A DNA stretch of 11,437 nucleotides from Clostridium sp. (lineage in GTDB: Bacteria > Bacillota > Clostridia > Clostridiales > Clostridiaceae): positions 1 to 11,437 of the forward strand of contig JAHAIU010000083.1 in NCBI GenBank assembly GCA_018372555.1, written 5' to 3'. Under the pieces are notes generated by a model. The model was given only the letters and a program-made list of their open reading frames with translations. It searched no databases and was not told the DNA's origin. Position numbers and translations under genes: made by a program. Below are positions 1 to 7,345 of this stretch, piece after piece (position 1 is the stretch's first letter; each line of letters opens with the position of its first letter).

Positions 1-283
1 GTTATCTTCTAAGACTATGTCAAAGCTTATAGAACACTTGAAGAAGGAATATGATTACGTTATTTTAGATACGCCACCTGTACAAGCGGTTACAGATTCG
101 CAAATACTTTCAACTAAGGTAGATGGGACAATATTAGTAGTAAGAGCAGATAAAACTAAAAAAGACGGGATTCATAATTCAATAAACCTTCTTAAGAAAG
201 TTAATGCTAATATAATTGGAACAGTATTAAATGGAGTAAATACTAGTAGAAATAAGTACTACTATTATTATGGAGAAAAATAA
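1..283 (+). CDS. CpsD/CapB-family bacterial tyrosine kinase, C-terminal part only
   Basis: This is the last third or so of a BY-type tyrosine autokinase that, with a membrane adaptor of the Wzz type, controls capsule or exopolysaccharide chain length and export. The reading frame is open from base 2 to the TAA at 281-283, so the gene enters from the left; the ATG at 17 is internal. The visible part holds the Walker B motif VILDTPP, the following PVQAVTDSQIL stretch, the strand TILVVRADKT, and the end IIGTVLNGV typical of this ParA-like ATPase fold. The protein ends in five consecutive tyrosines followed by GEK, matching the C-terminal tyrosine cluster that these kinases autophosphorylate. The Walker A and A' motifs must lie upstream of the window. 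The adjacent phosphatase gene supports the assignment. A MinD-like ATPase is unlikely because of DTPP and the tyrosine tail. Confidence 0.93.
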   Translation, partial: LSSKTMSKLIEHLKKEYDYVILDTPPVQAVTDSQILSTKVDGTILVVRADKTKKDGIHNSINLLKKVNANIIGTVLNGVNTSRNKYYYYYGEK

Positions 284-391
284 TACTTAGTTATTTAGTA
301 GTTAAAAGATATACGTAAATGAGAAGATAAATAGAATCGGAATATATAAGTTAATAATAATCGAAAGATTGGAATAGGGAAATTTTGACTT

Positions 392-431
392 CAATGTGAC
401 AATCTAAATATTTACTTGGATTGCCACATTG
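392..431. repeat. Imperfect inverted repeat, 13-bp arms, in the kinase-phosphatase gap
   Basis: The left arm caatgtgacaatc (392-404) and the right arm gattgccacattg (419-431) are reverse complements except for one A/C mismatch, and are separated by a 14-base AT-rich spacer. As RNA it would fold into a stem of 12 paired bases with one internal mismatch. No T-run follows the right arm, so it does not look like an intrinsic terminator. It lies 19 bases upstream of a TATAAT box and may be an operator, or a leader-RNA structure if transcription reads through from the kinase gene. The repeat is seen directly; its role is inference. Confidence 0.6.
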
Positions 432-455
432 TGGTAATAATGCATAGGGTATAAT
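421..455 (+). promoter_or_regulatory. Possible sigma-A promoter upstream of the phosphatase gene
   Basis: A perfect -10 hexamer TATAAT lies at 450-455, 38 bases before the phosphatase start. No well-spaced -35 is visible: TTGCCA at 421-426 resembles TTGACA but is 23 bases away, and TTGTGG at 429-434 is 15 bases away. Both lie in or touch the right arm of the inverted repeat, which would suit a regulated promoter. In DNA this AT-rich a TATAAT can arise by chance, so this is a weak call. The rest of the 284-493 gap holds no open frame with a ribosome binding site. Confidence 0.3.
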
Positions 456-493
456 TAAAAATTGTAGAGAAATTGTAAATATGGAGGTGCTAA

Positions 494-1261
494 ATGGTAG
501 ATTTACATTCTCATTTAATTTGGAATATAGATGATGGCTCGAAATCAAAAGAAATGACCACAAATATGTTAAAGCAAGCTGTAAGGGGAGGGACTACTAA
601 ATTAGTATTAACACCTCATTACCTGCAAGGTCATTATGAAGTTCAAATAAATGAGGTTAAGGAAAGAACTAAGGAAGTTAAAGAGCTTGTTAAGGAGCTT
701 GGATTAGATCTTGAAATTTATTGTGGACAAGAGGTTTATTATTCAGAGAGAATATTAGAAAGTTACTTAAATAAAGAAATAGGAACTATAAATGATTCTA
801 GATATATGTTAATTGAGTTTAATATGAGAAACTTTTCTATTAAAGAAGTTGTTGACGTATTATATGAATTGCAATTAAGAGGTATAGTACCAGTAATTGC
901 TCACCCAGAAAGGTATTATAGGTTTATTAACAAGCCTTCTTTAATAAATGAATTTATAAAGGAAGGTTTTTTATTTCAGCTTAATTTAGGAAGTATTACT
1001 GGAGACTTTGGAAAAGATGTTAAAAAAACTGCGGAAATATTCCTGAAAAATAAAGTATATAGTTTTATAGGTTCAGATGCCCATAGGGATGAAAAGAGAA
1101 ACCCGAATATGTCTGAAGGAACAGCAGCGTTAAAATCTATGGATAGAGATTATTTTAGTTATATAAAAGATTCAGGAGAAAGACTCCTTAAAAATGAAGA
1201 AATATTATTTATGGGAAATAAGATAAAAGAAAAAAAGGGACTATTAGGTTTGTTTAAATAA
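494..1261 (+). CDS. CpsB/CapC-type tyrosine-protein phosphatase (PHP family)
   Basis: Metal-dependent phosphotyrosine phosphatase expected to remove phosphate from the tyrosine tail of the kinase encoded just upstream, so resetting the polymerisation and export cycle; cytoplasmic. At 255 residues it has the usual family length. PHP-fold metal ligands are in place: the N-terminal DLHSH (D3, H5, H7) followed by DDG (13-15), H42 in LTPHY, E80, E108, H137 in the HPER motif (137-140), and GSDAH (193-197) with D195 and H197. R140 corresponds to the arginine important for catalysis in this family. The start is well supported by GGAGG at 483-487, six bases before ATG. The gene follows a 210-bp gap containing an inverted repeat and a possible promoter, and lies 36 bp before the sugar transferase gene. 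The PHP fold also occurs in histidinol phosphatases, but the locus and HPER motif favour CpsB. Confidence 0.94.
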   Translation: MVDLHSHLIWNIDDGSKSKEMTTNMLKQAVRGGTTKLVLTPHYLQGHYEVQINEVKERTKEVKELVKELGLDLEIYCGQEVYYSERILESYLNKEIGTINDSRYMLIEFNMRNFSIKEVVDVLYELQLRGIVPVIAHPERYYRFINKPSLINEFIKEGFLFQLNLGSITGDFGKDVKKTAEIFLKNKVYSFIGSDAHRDEKRNPNMSEGTAALKSMDRDYFSYIKDSGERLLKNEEILFMGNKIKEKKGLLGLFK

Positions 1262-1297
1262 TAGTGAAAATAAATTAATAGGTAAGGGGGAAGTAAT

Positions 1298-1966
1298 ATG
1301 GAGAGATTACAATCAGATAAAGAAAATAGCTTAGAATTTCAAGTTATTAATAAGGAAAATAGATTGATATATAATTTCACTAAAAGACTTATGGATATTT
1401 TATTATCATTATTAGGACTAATAATAGTGAGCCCTATTATGTTAATTGTGGCTATTTTAATAAAGCTAGAATCAACTGGGCCAGTTATTTTCTCTCAAAA
1501 AAGAGTAGGTCTTAATGGAAAAGAATTTAATATGCTTAAATTTAGGTCAATGGTTCAAAATGCAGAAGAACTTAAAGAAAAACTTCAAAAACAAAATGAA
1601 ATGTCAGGCCCTATGTTTAAGATAAAAGAAGATCCTAGGGTTACTAAAGTAGGAAGGGTTATTAGAAAAACAAGTATAGATGAACTTCCACAATTAATAA
1701 ATATTTTAAAAGGTGAAATGAGCTTAGTAGGTCCAAGACCAAGCCTTCCAAAGGAAGTAGCTAAGTTTGAACCTTGGATGCTAGAAAGATTAAATGTTAA
1801 ACCAGGACTTACATGTTATTGGCAGGTATCAGGAAGAAATAACATAGACTTTGAAGAGTGGATGAAACTTGATATTAAATATGTTAAAGATAGAAATATA
1901 GGATTAGATATAAAACTTATATTTAAGACATTTTTTGTGTTGTTTGGAGATAAGAATGCTTATTAG
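1298..1966 (+). CDS. Initiating polyprenyl-phosphate sugar transferase (short PglC/WcaJ-C type)
   Basis: Membrane enzyme that transfers a sugar phosphate from a nucleotide sugar to undecaprenyl phosphate, starting the repeat unit on the inner face of the membrane. At 222 residues it is the short form: the catalytic domain with one N-terminal hydrophobic segment (about 29-56), without the four extra membrane helices and CoA-binding-like domain of the long WbaP/CpsE proteins. The hydrophobic segment contains Ser-Pro (45-46), as expected for the re-entrant helix of this family. Further motifs are VIFSQKRVG (63-71), KFRSM (81-85), the SIDELPQL region with the catalytic Asp-Glu pair (D128-E129), MSLVGPRP (141-148) and KPGLTCYWQVSGR (168-180). 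A strong site (AAGGGGGA, 1284-1291) sits six bases before ATG. The sugar cannot be read from the sequence; glucose, galactose or an N-acetylated sugar are all possible. Confidence 0.94.
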   Translation: MERLQSDKENSLEFQVINKENRLIYNFTKRLMDILLSLLGLIIVSPIMLIVAILIKLESTGPVIFSQKRVGLNGKEFNMLKFRSMVQNAEELKEKLQKQNEMSGPMFKIKEDPRVTKVGRVIRKTSIDELPQLINILKGEMSLVGPRPSLPKEVAKFEPWMLERLNVKPGLTCYWQVSGRNNIDFEEWMKLDIKYVKDRNIGLDIKLIFKTFFVLFGDKNAY

Positions 1967-1981
1967 AAGGGGGAATTAGTA

Positions 1982-3028
1982 ATGCTATGTTCTTTAATTA
2001 TGGCTGGGGGAAAGGGAACTAGATTCTGGCCATTATCAACAGAAGAAAAGCCAAAACAGTTTTTAAACTTAATAGGTGATAAAACTATGATACAAATGAC
2101 GGTAAATAGAATAAAACCTATAATTCCAATAGAAAGAATTTTTATTTGCACTGGAGAAATGTATGTAGATTTAATTAAGAAACAACTACCTGAGCTTCCA
2201 GAAAGAAATATAATAGTTGAGCCAGAAGGAAGAAACACTGCTCCGTGTATTGCTTTATCTGCCCTTGTAATTAATAGGTATTATAAAGATTCAACTATGG
2301 TAGTATTACCATCAGATCATTTAATTAATAATGAAGATGAATTTAGAAAAGTTGTATTAGAGTCAGAAAAATTTATTGTGAAAAATAGAGATGCAATTTT
2401 AACTTTAGGTATGGAGCCAAATAGGGCAGAAACTGGGTATGGATATATTAAGTGCAGTAAAATAAAAGATAAAATTAATGACTGTGAAGTTGTTAAGGTA
2501 GAAAGGTTTGTAGAAAAGCCAAATAAAGAGTTAGCAGAGAAGTATGTAGCTAATGGGAGTTACTTGTGGAATGGGGGAATGTTCATTTGGAAATCTGATA
2601 ATATACTAAATGAAATAAGTAAATATTCACCTGATACTTTCGAAGCACTTCATAAGATTCAATATGTAAAAGAAGATGATTTGCAAGAATTAATTAATGA
2701 TAGCTACAAGAATACTGAAGCTATTTCAATAGATTATGCAGTATTAGAAAAATCTAAGGAGATATATGTTATACCAAGTGATTTTGGTTGGGATGATATT
2801 GGTAGCTGGGAAGCTATAGAAAGATATACAGAAAGAGATGAACTTGGAAACATAGTAATAGGTGAGGCTACAGCTATAGAAGGAGAAAATAATTTAATAG
2901 TTTCCTATAATCATAAGGTGATAGTTGAAGGTCTTAGTGATATATATCTTATAGAAAATGATGGCAAAATAATAATTGGACATAAGTCTAATGTAGTAAA
3001 TGTTAAAAATTTAAAAAATATAGTTTAA
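1982..3028 (+). CDS. manC: Mannose-1-phosphate guanylyltransferase (GDP-mannose synthesis)
   Basis: Makes GDP-mannose from mannose 1-phosphate and GTP, feeding the dehydratase gene directly downstream; cytoplasmic. The nucleotidyltransferase signature is at the N-terminus (MAGGKGTRFWPLS, 7-19) with K25 in the EKPKQF stretch. Further family motifs are VEPEGRNTAPC (79-89), LPSDH (109-113), RFVEKP (175-180), WNGGMF (196-201), SIDYAVLE and DFGWDDIGSW (257-266). The 348-residue length matches monofunctional enzymes; the longer bifunctional form (about 470 residues) with a phosphomannose isomerase domain is excluded, so mannose 6-phosphate isomerase must be encoded elsewhere, and no phosphomannomutase gene is in the window. 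The start has AAGGGGG at 1967-1973, directly after the previous stop codon, with an 8-base spacer. FWPL and the GDP-mannose context make a glucose- or GlcNAc-1-phosphate enzyme unlikely. Confidence 0.93.
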   Translation: MLCSLIMAGGKGTRFWPLSTEEKPKQFLNLIGDKTMIQMTVNRIKPIIPIERIFICTGEMYVDLIKKQLPELPERNIIVEPEGRNTAPCIALSALVINRYYKDSTMVVLPSDHLINNEDEFRKVVLESEKFIVKNRDAILTLGMEPNRAETGYGYIKCSKIKDKINDCEVVKVERFVEKPNKELAEKYVANGSYLWNGGMFIWKSDNILNEISKYSPDTFEALHKIQYVKEDDLQELINDSYKNTEAISIDYAVLEKSKEIYVIPSDFGWDDIGSWEAIERYTERDELGNIVIGEATAIEGENNLIVSYNHKVIVEGLSDIYLIENDGKIIIGHKSNVVNVKNLKNIV

Positions 3029-3050
3029 TATACGAGTTGGAGGAATTATA

Positions 3051-4115
3051 ATGAGAAAAAATGCATTAATTACTGGAATAACAGGACAAGATGGTTCATA
3101 CTTAGCTGAACTATTATTAGAAAAAGGATATAAAGTTTATGGAATAATGAGAAGAAAAAGCAAGGTTGACTATGGTAATATAGAACATTTAAAAAATGAT
3201 GTTACTCTTATAGATGCAGATATGACTGATTTAGTTTCTTTAGTAAATGCCATGAGAATCTCTCAAGCTGACGAGGTGTATAATTTAGCAGCACAATCTT
3301 TTGTTGGTACATCATGGGATCAACCACATGCTACAGCGGATATTGATGGAATTGGAGTTTTAAACATATTAGAAGCAATAAGAATTGTTAAACCAGAAGC
3401 TAGATTTTATCAAGCATCAACTAGTGAAATGTTCGGTAAAGTACAAGCTATTCCTCAAACAGAAGAAACACCTTTCTATCCAAGAAGTCCATATGGAGTT
3501 GCAAAGCTTTATGGACATTGGATAACAAAGAATTATAGGGAAAGCTATAATATGTATGCATGTTCTGGAATACTTTTCAATCATGAATCTGAAAGAAGAG
3601 GAAAAGAATTTGTAACTAGAAAAATCACTGATGCAGTAGCAAGAATTAAGTTTGGTTTACAAGATTGTTTAGAGTTAGGAAACTTAGATGCAAAAAGAGA
3701 TTGGGGGCATGCTAAAGATTATGTGAAAGCTATGTGGTTAATGCTACAACAAGACAAAGCTGATGATTATGTAATTGCAACTGGTGAAACACATAAAGTA
3801 AGAGAATTTGTTGAGTTAGCTTTCGGATATGTCGGAATTCAAATAGAGTGGCAAGGTAATGATGAAAATGAGATAGGTAAAGATAAAGAAACAGGTAAGA
3901 TTGTTGTTAGAGTAAATCCTAAATTCTATAGACCAGCTGAAGTAGAATTATTGTTAGGAAGCCCAGAAAAAGCAAAAAACAAATTAGATTGGAGTCTAGA
4001 AGTTAGCTTTAGGGAATTAGTAGAAAGAATGATGAAGTCTGATTTAGAAAAAGTAAGTAATGAAATTGTTTTTATGGAAGTAAACAATGAAGTTGCTTCT
4101 ACTTTAGACAAATAA
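3051..4115 (+). CDS. gmd: GDP-mannose 4,6-dehydratase
   Basis: Converts GDP-D-mannose to GDP-4-keto-6-deoxy-D-mannose with an internally recycled NADP(H); cytoplasmic extended short-chain dehydrogenase. The nucleotide-binding motif is GITGQDGSYLAE (9-20), followed by the family-specific MRRKS region. The active site shows STSEMFG (123-129) with T124 and E126, and YGVAK with Y148 and K152. NHESERRG (177-184) and RDWGHAKDYV (216-225) are hallmarks of GMD and separate it from dTDP-glucose dehydratases. At 354 residues it is full length; the last 20 or so residues form a less conserved tail. GGAGGA at 3039-3044 precedes ATG by six bases. The gene lies between the GDP-mannose synthase and the reductase genes, with gaps of 22 and 8 bp, so the pathway is encoded in reaction order. 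Its G+C is visibly higher than that of the later genes (22 of 60 bases at 3421-3480). Confidence 0.96.
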   Translation: MRKNALITGITGQDGSYLAELLLEKGYKVYGIMRRKSKVDYGNIEHLKNDVTLIDADMTDLVSLVNAMRISQADEVYNLAAQSFVGTSWDQPHATADIDGIGVLNILEAIRIVKPEARFYQASTSEMFGKVQAIPQTEETPFYPRSPYGVAKLYGHWITKNYRESYNMYACSGILFNHESERRGKEFVTRKITDAVARIKFGLQDCLELGNLDAKRDWGHAKDYVKAMWLMLQQDKADDYVIATGETHKVREFVELAFGYVGIQIEWQGNDENEIGKDKETGKIVVRVNPKFYRPAEVELLLGSPEKAKNKLDWSLEVSFRELVERMMKSDLEKVSNEIVFMEVNNEVASTLDK

Positions 4116-4123
4116 GGGGTTTT

Positions 4124-5056
4124 ATGAAAAAGGTATTAATAATAGGGATAAATGGGTTCGTAGGAGCCCATTTATCCGATGAGTTTAAAAATAATGGTTA
4201 TAAAGTTTATGGAGCTGATTTAAATATATCAAGTAGTGATGATAAGAGTGAAATATTCAAATTAGACATATTAGATAAAAACAATATTTTAGAAGTTTTA
4301 GATATTTCAAGACCTGACTATATTATTAATTTAGCAGCTATTAGCTCAGTTAAATTATCATGGAAAATGCCCCAAAAAACATTTGATATAAATGTAAATG
4401 GAACAATCAATATTTTAGAGGCAATGAAAGAGTTGAATTTAAAATCTAGGCTTTTATTAATAGGTTCTAGCGAACAGTATGGTGACATTGATTATACTAA
4501 GCCAGTATCAGAAGAAGAAGAATTGAATGCGTTAAATCCTTACGGAATTTCAAAAGCAACTCAAGAAAAAATTGCGAAGTTATATTCTAGAGTTTATGGA
4601 ATTGATGTAATGATGGTAAGAGCTTTTAATCATATAGGACCTGGACAAGGAAAAGGTTTTGTAGTACCAGATTTTATATCGCAAATAGTAGATATAGAAA
4701 AGGGAAATTTAGAACCTGAAATTAAAGTTGGAAATTTATCAGCTGAGAGAGATTTTACTGATGTAAGAGATATTGTAAGAGCTTATAGATTAATTCTAGA
4801 AAAGGGTAATAATGGAGAAGTCTATAATGTAGGATCAGGTAATGCTATTAGTATAGGAGCGATTTTAGAGAAAATAATTGATAAGTCTAAAGTTAAAGTA
4901 AATATAGAAATGGATAAAGAGAGATTTAGGCCAATTGATACACCTAAAATTGAGTGTAATAATAGGAAATTAAAAAATGAAACTGGATGGAATATAAAAT
5001 ATTCAATAGACGAATCGTTAAATGATATTGTGAACTATTGGAGAGAAAATATTTAA
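4124..5056 (+). CDS. rmd: GDP-4-keto-6-deoxy-D-mannose reductase, RMD type (GDP-D-rhamnose forming)
   Basis: Expected to reduce the keto group of the GMD product to give GDP-D-rhamnose. It is an extended short-chain dehydrogenase of 310 residues: cofactor-binding GINGFVG (8-14), SSEQYG (115-120) and the catalytic pair Y140/K144 in NPYGISK. The stretch VRAFNHIGPGQ followed by FVVPDF, then AERDFTDVRDIVRAY and RFRPIDTPKIECNNRKL, resembles the pattern I know from RMD proteins of Pseudomonas and Aneurinibacillus. GDP-L-fucose synthase usually begins with a GxxGLVG pattern and uses a different C-terminal region, so fucose is less likely. GDP-6-deoxy-D-talose formation by a related reductase cannot be excluded by eye. 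The gene begins eight bases after gmd; AAGGGG at 4114-4119 overlaps the gmd stop codon and lies only four bases before ATG, suggesting coupled translation. Confidence 0.82.
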   Translation: MKKVLIIGINGFVGAHLSDEFKNNGYKVYGADLNISSSDDKSEIFKLDILDKNNILEVLDISRPDYIINLAAISSVKLSWKMPQKTFDINVNGTINILEAMKELNLKSRLLLIGSSEQYGDIDYTKPVSEEEELNALNPYGISKATQEKIAKLYSRVYGIDVMMVRAFNHIGPGQGKGFVVPDFISQIVDIEKGNLEPEIKVGNLSAERDFTDVRDIVRAYRLILEKGNNGEVYNVGSGNAISIGAILEKIIDKSKVKVNIEMDKERFRPIDTPKIECNNRKLKNETGWNIKYSIDESLNDIVNYWRENI

Positions 5057-5070
5057 TAAAGGAGAAATAA

Positions 5071-6216
5071 ATGAGTAAATTAGCAATTGTTCATGATTGG
5101 TTACCATTCATGGGAGGAGCTGAAAGAATATTAACTAATTTTTGCGAAATGTTTCCGGAGGCGCCTATTTATACAACAATATGCAATAGAAGTAAATTAG
5201 ATGGGATATTAAAAGAAGCTAATATTATTACTTCATATTTGCAAAAAAATAATAAAGAAATAAAAAATCATAGAAAGTTATTTCCCTTTATGATGACAGC
5301 TATTGAAAGTTTTAATTTAAATGAATATGATATTGTATTAAGTCAGAGCACAAGTATAGCTAAAGGTGTAATTACGCCACCTAGTACTTTACACATATGT
5401 TACTGTAATTCACCAATGAGATATGCATGGGAATTTTCACATGAATATGCAGGGAAGATGGCTGGAAAGGGAGGCTTGAAATCAAAGTTATTAAGTTATT
5501 TTTTAACAGTTGTTAGATTATGGGATAATGTATCTGCTGATAGAGTAGATTATTTTATAGCTAATTCAGAAAATGTTGCAAAAAGAATATGGAAACATTA
5601 TAGAAGAGAATCAGTAGTTATACATCCGCCTGTTAGATGTAGTCTCTTTAATATTTCAGATATAGATGAAGATTATTTTTTAGTTGTATCTAGATTGCAG
5701 GAGTATAAGAGAATAGATTTAGCGATAGAAGCATTCAATCAGTTAGGATTACCACTAGTTGTAATAGGTGATGGACCTGAAAGAAAAAAATTAGAATTGA
5801 TGGCTAAAAGCAATATTAAATTTTTAGGTAGACAATCAGATGAAATAATTAAAGAATATTACTCTAAATGTAGAGCATTTATATTCCCTGGGGAAGAAGA
5901 TTTTGGCATAACTCCTCTTGAAGCTCAAGCTAGTGGTAGACCTGTTGTTGCTTATGGTAGAGGGGGTGCATTAGAGACTGTTATAGATGGAAAAACAGGA
6001 GTATTCTTTTATGAGCAAAATAAGACATCGTTAATTGATGCTATAAAAAAATACGAAAAGTTAAGTTTTAATAAAGAAGAAATAAGAATGCATTCTCTTA
6101 AATTTGATGAGGAAGTTTTTAAAAATAAAATTAATACTTTTATAGATATTAAATATAAAGAATTTAAATCTAAAAAACATTGGAAATTAGGTGAGGTGAA
6201 TAATGATAATATTTAA
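5071..6216 (+). CDS. GT4-family glycosyltransferase, probable mannosyl- or D-rhamnosyltransferase
   Basis: Retaining GT-B glycosyltransferase expected to add a sugar to the lipid-linked repeat unit at the cytoplasmic membrane face. The N-terminal half shows HDWLPFMGGAER (8-19) with the glycine-rich acceptor-side loop, then FPEAPIYTT, AKGV, and HICYCNSPMRYAWEF (108-122), a pattern typical of the WbaZ-like group. The donor-binding half has VVSRLQEYKRID (205-216; R208 and K213 expected near the donor phosphates), VIGDGPER (231-238) and the EX7E pair E276/E284 inside EDFGITPLE. At 381 residues it is a normal length. AAAGGAG at 5058-5064 precedes ATG by six bases. The donor is inferred as GDP-mannose or GDP-D-rhamnose from the preceding genes. 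The last codons contain the ribosome binding site of the next gene and overlap it by 14 bases. Confidence 0.9.
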   Translation: MSKLAIVHDWLPFMGGAERILTNFCEMFPEAPIYTTICNRSKLDGILKEANIITSYLQKNNKEIKNHRKLFPFMMTAIESFNLNEYDIVLSQSTSIAKGVITPPSTLHICYCNSPMRYAWEFSHEYAGKMAGKGGLKSKLLSYFLTVVRLWDNVSADRVDYFIANSENVAKRIWKHYRRESVVIHPPVRCSLFNISDIDEDYFLVVSRLQEYKRIDLAIEAFNQLGLPLVVIGDGPERKKLELMAKSNIKFLGRQSDEIIKEYYSKCRAFIFPGEEDFGITPLEAQASGRPVVAYGRGGALETVIDGKTGVFFYEQNKTSLIDAIKKYEKLSFNKEEIRMHSLKFDEEVFKNKINTFIDIKYKEFKSKKHWKLGEVNNDNI

Positions 6217-7345
6217 CGCGTTACAAACCTCTTTAAGTGCAGGAATAGGAAGAACTAGCTATGGGATAGCTAAAGCATTATATCAATCGAATGAAGTAAA
6301 AGTAAAGTTGGTAGTTCGAAAAGAGGATTTAAAATTATTTAATTTTGCGGATAGAAATGACCTAATTATAGCTGAAGGTATAGATGGAAGTTTAAAAAGA
6401 AATTATTATGAACAATTTATTTTACCGAAACTAGTAAAAAAAAATTATCCTAATTCTATAATTTATTTTGCAGACACAATGGGGCCTATATTTACCAAAA
6501 TTCCTTTTGTTATAACTATAAATGATTTAGCTTTTAAAACATTGAAAAAATCATTTTCATTTAAATCAACTATTTGGAAAAATTTCATAACTGATTTATC
6601 TGTGAAAAGATGTCGACATATTATAACAATAAGTAATTTCAGCAAAAGTGAAGTGTTGAAGCATTATAAATATATTGAAGATAATATGGTTACTCCAATT
6701 CATATAGGGTTTAATAATTTTTCTAATGAGGATATAAATATTGATATAGTTAGAGATAAAATAAAGGAAAATTGTAAAGAAAAATATATATTTACTGTAA
6801 GTACTATATCACCAAGAAAAAATATGCATAGACTTGTTGAAGCATTTAATTTGGTTAAGAATGATATCAATTGTAAATTGATTATTGCTGGGAAAAATGG
6901 ATGGCTATATGATGAAGTTTATGGTTTAGTTGATAAATACGGACTTGAAAACAATGTTATATTTACTGGTGGAATTAACGATGAAGAGCTTAAGCTATTA
7001 TATAAAAATTGTGAAGCGTTTATTTATCCTTCACTATATGAGGGATTTGGATTACCACCTGTAGAAGCTCTTGCATATGGAAAAAAAGTGATTGCGTCGA
7101 ATACAACTGCAATGCCAGAGGTACTTAAGGATTCCGTTGAATATGTTAATCCAAATGATGAAGTTGATATTGCTAGAGGAATTAGAACATTATATGAAAC
7201 AGAGTGTGATTTTGAAGAAAGAATAAGAAAAGGACAAGATATAATTAAAGAATATACTTGGAATAATTTTGCAAGTGTCTTGATTAAAGTATTTAAAAAA
7301 GAATTTGCAAATAATATGGAATGTGAGAGAAAATGGATAAAATAG
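6203..7345 (+). CDS. GT4-family glycosyltransferase
   Basis: Second retaining GT-B glycosyltransferase (380 residues), probably adding the next sugar of the repeat unit. It has the N-terminal glycine loop SAGIGRTSYGI (12-22), the central IHIGF region, the donor-binding segment TVSTISPRKNMHRLVEAF (198-215), LIIAGKNGW (226-234) and the EX7E pair E280/E288 in YEGFGLPPVE, followed by MPEVL. Start: ATG at 6203 with GGTGAGG at 6190-6196, inside the end of the preceding gene; the overlap is 14 bases in another frame, implying translational coupling. Nine consecutive A residues (6436-6444) lie in the N-terminal third and could be a slippage point, though the frame here is intact. SPRKN with GFGLPPVE occurs in mannosyl- and rhamnosyltransferases alike, so the sugar and linkage are unknown. 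Confidence 0.9.
   Translation: MIIFNALQTSLSAGIGRTSYGIAKALYQSNEVKVKLVVRKEDLKLFNFADRNDLIIAEGIDGSLKRNYYEQFILPKLVKKNYPNSIIYFADTMGPIFTKIPFVITINDLAFKTLKKSFSFKSTIWKNFITDLSVKRCRHIITISNFSKSEVLKHYKYIEDNMVTPIHIGFNNFSNEDINIDIVRDKIKENCKEKYIFTVSTISPRKNMHRLVEAFNLVKNDINCKLIIAGKNGWLYDEVYGLVDKYGLENNVIFTGGINDEELKLLYKNCEAFIYPSLYEGFGLPPVEALAYGKKVIASNTTAMPEVLKDSVEYVNPNDEVDIARGIRTLYETECDFEERIRKGQDIIKEYTWNNFASVLIKVFKKEFANNMECERKWIK

Noticed and set aside
392..431. Inverted repeat read as a rho-independent terminator after the kinase gene
   Set aside because: The stem is not followed by a T-run and is more than 100 bases from the kinase stop codon. The arms are not GC-rich.
284..493. Riboswitch or structured leader RNA in the gap
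   Set aside because: Apart from the inverted repeat and a trivial four-pair stem with a GAAA loop near 359-370, I could not match any known riboswitch core.
351..563. Minus-strand open frame of 70 codons across the kinase-phosphatase gap
   Set aside because: It overlaps the start of the phosphatase gene, has no convincing ribosome binding site, and its product shows no recognisable domain.
1963..2238. Minus-strand open frame of 91 codons opposite the guanylyltransferase gene
   Set aside because: It is antisense to conserved motifs of the guanylyltransferase and lacks a recognisable protein family.
1982..3028. Bifunctional phosphomannose isomerase / guanylyltransferase
   Set aside because: The protein stops at 348 residues, before the cupin-type isomerase domain of the bifunctional form would begin.
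4124..5056. GDP-L-fucose synthase
   Set aside because: The N-terminal GINGFVG and the FNHIGPGQ and RPIDTPKIE stretches fit RMD better, and the typical fucose synthase opening was not seen. The doubt is reflected in the confidence.
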